Source of the DNA: an uncultured Bacilli bacterium
Lineage (GTDB): Bacteria; Bacillota_I; Bacilli_A; RF39; UBA660
Assembly (NCBI GenBank): GCA_947856335.1
Contig: CANUCD010000037.1
Span: 1 to 8,726 of the forward strand
DNA: 8,726 nucleotides
Reading direction: 5' to 3'
The position numbers and the translations under genes are program-made. The notes beneath the pieces were generated by a model. That model was not told the DNA's origin and ran no database searches. It saw only the letters and a program-made list of their open reading frames with translations. Below are positions 5,615 through 8,726 of this stretch, one piece after another (position 1 is the first letter of the stretch; each line of letters starts with the position of its first letter).

Positions 5615-6388
5615 ATGGAAAACGTAACAAGAGTTTTAGTTGTTGATGATAACAAAAACATCACTTCTAAAATCGAAAAACAATTTAGTAGTCACGCAGT
5701 AATCAAAGTAGTGAATGTTATCAATAATGGTAAGGAGGCTTTAGATTACATTATTAAACACCAAGGAGAATATGATATTATTTGTATGGATATTATATTA
5801 CCTGAAATTGATGGGTTAAGTATTCTTAAGAGAATGAAACAAGAGCATATTAAGAAAAAAATTATTGTGCTTACTAGTTATAAAAAAGAGTACACTATTA
5901 ACATGACTAATCAATATGGTGTCAGCTATTATATGTTAAAACCATTTAGTATGTTAGCACTTGAAACAAGAATTATTGAACTTGCACAAAAAGATAGTTT
6001 AAAAACAGTTAAGCTAAATGATCAAGAAAGAGAAGTGCATATTGCGATTAGTAAAATACTACATCAACTTGGTATTCCTAGTCATATTAAAGGCTATAAC
6101 TATATTCGTGAAAGTGTGTTCTTATTTTATAAGAATAGTGATAGTTATGGAGGAATTACTAAGGAAATTTATCCAGAAGTTGCTCTTAAATATTCAACAA
6201 CAGCTTCTAGAGTAGAACGTGCAATTAGACACGCGATTGAAGTTAGTTGGAATCGTGGGGATTATGATTTGATGGAAGAATTATTTGGAAATAGTGTTGC
6301 TTTTGATAAAGCTAAACCAACTAATTCTGAGTTTATAGCATCTATCGCTGATAGATTACGTTATGATAAAAAATTATTACAAGTATAA
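5615..6388 (+). CDS. spo0A: Spo0A, master response regulator of sporulation
   Basis: When phosphorylated, Spo0A dimerises and binds 0A boxes to start sporulation. The 257-residue protein (Bacillus 267) has a receiver domain (about 5-125) with D11-D12, phospho-acceptor D59 in CMDIILPEIDG, T87 and K109 in MLKPF. The Spo0A-specific effector domain (about 140-257) contains LGIPSHIKGYNYIRES (152-167), ITKEIYPEVA (181-190) and the recognition helix SRVERAIRHAIEVSWNRG (198-215), essentially as in Bacillus and Clostridium, so box specificity should be conserved. The start is ATG at 5615 with AAGGAG six bases upstream. A TTG at 5600 in the same frame is rejected because it precedes and overlaps that ribosome binding site. 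The gene lies between tpiA and gpmI, with its own promoter region and a terminator. No Spo0F or Spo0B gene is visible nearby. Confidence 0.97.
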   Translation: MENVTRVLVVDDNKNITSKIEKQFSSHAVIKVVNVINNGKEALDYIIKHQGEYDIICMDIILPEIDGLSILKRMKQEHIKKKIIVLTSYKKEYTINMTNQYGVSYYMLKPFSMLALETRIIELAQKDSLKTVKLNDQEREVHIAISKILHQLGIPSHIKGYNYIRESVFLFYKNSDSYGGITKEIYPEVALKYSTTASRVERAIRHAIEVSWNRGDYDLMEELFGNSVAFDKAKPTNSEFIASIADRLRYDKKLLQV

Positions 6389-6410
6389 GAGATGTTATAT
6401 CTCTTTTTTT
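6387..6410 (+). terminator. Intrinsic terminator after spo0A
   Basis: AAGAGAT (6387-6393) pairs with ATCTCTT (6399-6405), closing a tiny loop that may gain one further G-U pair. Seven T residues (6404-6410) follow or overlap the 3' arm. The 5' arm begins within the spo0A stop codon. It separates spo0A from gpmI, which has its own promoter. Confidence 0.85.
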
Positions 6411-6418
6411 GATGAAAA

Positions 6419-6447
6419 TTGTATTTTTGGGAAATATATGGTATGAT
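6419..6447 (+). promoter_or_regulatory. Probable sigma-A promoter of gpmI
   Basis: TATGAT (6442-6447, 5 of 6) is preceded after 17 bases by TTGTAT (6419-6424, weak). The start near 6454 leaves about 14 bases to the ATG, with AAGGTG (6457-6462) as ribosome binding site. A promoter is needed here because a terminator precedes it. Confidence 0.55.
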
Positions 6448-6467
6448 TATGACGAAAAGGTGAAAAT

Positions 6468-7967
6468 ATGCGAAAGATATTAACAGTTATTTTGGATGGT
6501 TTTGGTTATCGAGAAGAAGAATATGGGAATGCTATTAAAATGGCTGATACTAAGAATTTTGATAAACTTTGGAATCAATATCCCCATACAACTCTTTATG
6601 CATCTGAAGAATATGTAGGGTTAGAAGCAGGAGAATTTGGAAACAGCGAGATCGGTCATATGACTATTGGAGCTGGTAAGAAAATTTTACAACACGGACC
6701 TAGAATTAGTGAATTTTTAAAAAATGTATATCAAGATAATTTGCTTTTTAAAGAGTTTATTGAAGAAGCTAAGGAGAAAACTGTTCATATTATTGGTTTA
6801 TATAGTGATGGAAAAGTTCATGCTGATTTGCAACATTTTTTAAGTGTATATGATATATTAAAAGAAAATAATGCTAAAAAAATCAATTTTCATTTAATTA
6901 CAGATGGTAGAGATACCAAAGTAAATGCTGCAATCAATTTTATAAGTGAATTAGAAGAAAAAATAAAGGATGATAAAAATGCTTTTGTATCTAGCATTTG
7001 TGGGCGATATTATGCGATGGATAGAGATACAAATTATGATAGAACAAGAGTTTATTATGACTTACTTACTAAAGGTATTGGTATAAAAGCTAAGAGTGCT
7101 ACTGATGGTATTTTAAATTTGTATAAGAAAAATCAAACAGATGAATTTTTATATCCTTTAATTATTAACCCTAATGAAACTATTAAAGATGGCGATATTA
7201 TTTTATGGATGAATTATAGAAGTGATAGGGCTAAACAAATTATGAGAGCTTTTAAAAAAGATGATTTTGAGGAGTTTCCTGTTTATCATTATGAAAATTT
7301 AAAAGTATATAGTTTTTTCCCAATAGATAAAGATATTGATGCTTCTAATTTCCTTTTAGATATTAAGATTACTAATCCTCTGGGAATTTATTTGAGTAAG
7401 CTTGGAATTACACAAGCTAGAATTGCTGAGACTGAAAAATATGCTCATGTTACTTACTTTTTTGATGGAATGTATGATGGAAAAATAGAGAAATGTGAGA
7501 AAATATTAGTTCCATCACCTAAAGTGGAAACTTATGATTTAATGCCAGAGATGAGTGCAATAGAAGTTACTAAAAAGGCCATTCATGCTATGGAAAAAGA
7601 CACTGATTTTATCTTTATGAATTTTGCTAATCCTGATATGGTTGGACATACAGGTAAAATGGATGCTACTATTAAGGCTGTTACAACAGTTGATGTATGT
7701 CTTGAAAGATTATATGAAGTTGCAAATGATAATTTTTATACGATGATTATTTTAGCTGACCATGGAAATGCTGATATTATGCTTGATGAATTTGGAAATC
7801 CTGTTACAACTCATACTACTAGTAAAGTGCCATTTATTATTACAGATAATAATGTTCAACTTAAAAAAACTGGAGATTTAACTAATGTTGCTCCAACTAT
7901 ATTAGAATATATGGATATTGCTGTTCCTGAAGAAATGGAAAATACCCCATCTTTATTTATTAAATAA
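6468..7967 (+). CDS. gpmI: 2,3-bisphosphoglycerate-independent phosphoglycerate mutase
   Basis: Cytoplasmic manganese-dependent enzyme converting 3-phosphoglycerate to 2-phosphoglycerate through a phosphoserine intermediate. At 499 residues it is close to the usual 510. All expected sites are visible: D10 in LDGFG, catalytic Ser60 in GNSEIGH, substrate His118 in DGKVH, DGRDT (146-150), GRYYAMDRD (179-187), YRSDR (250-254), Lys324 in TEKYAH, PSPKVETYDLMPEMSA (349-364), NPDMVGH (388-394, metal ligands D390 and H394), ADHGN (430-434, D431 and H432) and H449 in TTHTTS. The only notable change is VHADLQH (117-123) where VHSHxxH is common. ATG at 6468 follows AAGGTG. The enzyme continues the glycolytic steps of pgk and tpiA but is transcribed separately from them. 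A metallopeptidase-like gene follows 28 bases after the stop and probably shares its transcript. Confidence 0.97.
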   Translation: MRKILTVILDGFGYREEEYGNAIKMADTKNFDKLWNQYPHTTLYASEEYVGLEAGEFGNSEIGHMTIGAGKKILQHGPRISEFLKNVYQDNLLFKEFIEEAKEKTVHIIGLYSDGKVHADLQHFLSVYDILKENNAKKINFHLITDGRDTKVNAAINFISELEEKIKDDKNAFVSSICGRYYAMDRDTNYDRTRVYYDLLTKGIGIKAKSATDGILNLYKKNQTDEFLYPLIINPNETIKDGDIILWMNYRSDRAKQIMRAFKKDDFEEFPVYHYENLKVYSFFPIDKDIDASNFLLDIKITNPLGIYLSKLGITQARIAETEKYAHVTYFFDGMYDGKIEKCEKILVPSPKVETYDLMPEMSAIEVTKKAIHAMEKDTDFIFMNFANPDMVGHTGKMDATIKAVTTVDVCLERLYEVANDNFYTMIILADHGNADIMLDEFGNPVTTHTTSKVPFIITDNNVQLKKTGDLTNVAPTILEYMDIAVPEEMENTPSLFIK

Positions 7968-7995
7968 TAGTATTTTAATCTTTAGAGGTGATTAT

Positions 7996-8726
7996 ATGTT
8001 TCCAAAACTTATTTTTAAAAAGGCAAAAGGGATAGATAACATAAATGAATTAGTATGGTTTTCTCATATTGAAAATAGTAAAAATGCTATTCTTTCTTAC
8101 TATCAATTTATGATAGAGATTTTTCCTGAGTTAAAAGGAAAATTAAAAAACAATATGAGTGACGAAGAAATATTGGATATTTTAAAAGAAAATATCTTGC
8201 CTATTTTAGATAATTTATATCATAATTCTCTTGATAAAGAAAGATATGAAAAAATATGGATACAAGTTGGAAATGATATTTTTTATGATTTAGAAAATGT
8301 TTTAGAAATAAAATGGGATAAAGATATTACCATTGTTGTAAAAATTGGTTTATATCCTGTATTATCAAGAGATATAGAAAATTATACTTTTAAAATGAAT
8401 TATGGTGTTACTAGAGATTTTTTAATTGCTTCTATAATTCATGAGTTATGTCATTTCTTGTTTTTTAAGAAATGGAGAGAATTATATTTAGATACAAATA
8501 ATGATGATTTTAATTATCCTAGTACTCTTTGGTATTTAAGTGAAGCTTTAATAGATGTGTTAATAAATAATGATACATTTAAGAAATATACTTCTTCTTC
8601 ACTAGAAGCTTATCCATACTTTTATAAAATCAAGATAAATGATAAATATCTTGTTGATATCATTAGAGGTTATTTCAATGATTATAAAATAGATATAGCT
8701 TTAAAAAAGAGCTATGAACTATTTTT
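7996..8726 (+). CDS. Unrecognised HExxH protein, zinc metallopeptidase-like (partial)
   Basis: The frame is open from ATG at 7996 to the right edge, 243 codons without a stop, so the C-terminus is missing. AGAGGTG (7984-7990) five bases upstream supports this start, and the 28-base gap from gpmI suggests co-transcription. I do not recognise the family. The N-terminal half (1-110) is mainly helical and charged, with no signal peptide or membrane span, so probably cytoplasmic. Residues 147-155 read IIHELCHFL, a good HExxH zinc site (H149, E150, H153) preceded by hydrophobic residues. A possible third ligand is Glu183 in LWYLSEALIDVL, which would make it gluzincin-like with a 29-residue gap. Substrate and role are unknown; it may be non-peptidolytic. 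Confidence 0.6.
   Translation, partial: MFPKLIFKKAKGIDNINELVWFSHIENSKNAILSYYQFMIEIFPELKGKLKNNMSDEEILDILKENILPILDNLYHNSLDKERYEKIWIQVGNDIFYDLENVLEIKWDKDITIVVKIGLYPVLSRDIENYTFKMNYGVTRDFLIASIIHELCHFLFFKKWRELYLDTNNDDFNYPSTLWYLSEALIDVLINNDTFKKYTSSSLEAYPYFYKIKINDKYLVDIIRGYFNDYKIDIALKKSYELF

Noticed and set aside
6018..6215. 65-codon plus-strand open frame inside spo0A
   Set aside because: It covers the conserved Spo0A effector domain in another frame and has no ribosome binding site.
1..8726. CRISPR arrays, tRNA or rRNA genes, insertion sequences, phage or defence genes
   Set aside because: No repeat-spacer pattern, tRNA-like fold, transposase motif or defence-gene motif was seen on either strand.

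Overview
The window is very AT-rich (well under 30% G+C by eye). It carries Bacillota-type signals: strong AGGAGG-like ribosome binding sites, consensus sigma-A promoters, and the endosporulation genes spo0A, spoIID and spoIIQ. TGA is used as a stop (end of the LytTR regulator gene) and Trp is TGG, so the code is standard and not the Mycoplasma code. Low G+C, compact spacing, TTG starts and divergent glycolytic enzymes suggest a reduced-genome spore-forming lineage of the Bacilli/Erysipelotrichia/RF39 kind. That placement is inference.

Left part (1-3455, all minus strand, read right to left). A sporulation operon runs spoIID, spoIIQ, then a 184-residue unrecognised protein that may be a degenerate MreB/Mbl-like actin fold. 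A sigma-E-like promoter precedes spoIID, and a hairpin terminator overlaps the stop codon of the third gene. The terminator's T-run merges directly into the -35 box of a consensus promoter driving a second operon. That operon encodes an AgrA/LytTR response regulator and, overlapping it by 4 bases, a multi-pass membrane protein cut by the window edge, probably the AgrC-type sensor kinase.

Right part (3567-8726, all plus strand). pgk and tpiA form a 20-base overlapping pair behind a sigma-A promoter. Next comes spo0A, with its own upstream region holding four 10-bp-phased Spo0A-box-like repeats, a fifth box and an extended -10 promoter. A hairpin terminator ends spo0A. gpmI then starts from its own promoter and is followed at close range by an unrecognised HExxH metallopeptidase-like gene cut by the window end. 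The sporulation master regulator therefore sits inside a run of lower-glycolysis genes.

How the genes fit together: Spo0A commits the cell to sporulation, and the phased boxes predict autoregulation. SpoIID and SpoIIQ act later in engulfment, SpoIID as a peptidoglycan lytic transglycosylase in the mother cell and SpoIIQ as the forespore half of the channel/zipper. Here SpoIIQ has lost all the LytM zinc ligands and should be purely structural. Pgk, TpiA and GpmI are glycolytic. Pgk and especially TpiA carry substitutions at normally invariant positions, while GpmI looks fully intact. No complete novel system is evident. The most interesting signals are the phased box array, the possible RBS-sequestering hairpin before spoIIQ, the possible actin-like relic, and the altered phosphate-binding site of TpiA.
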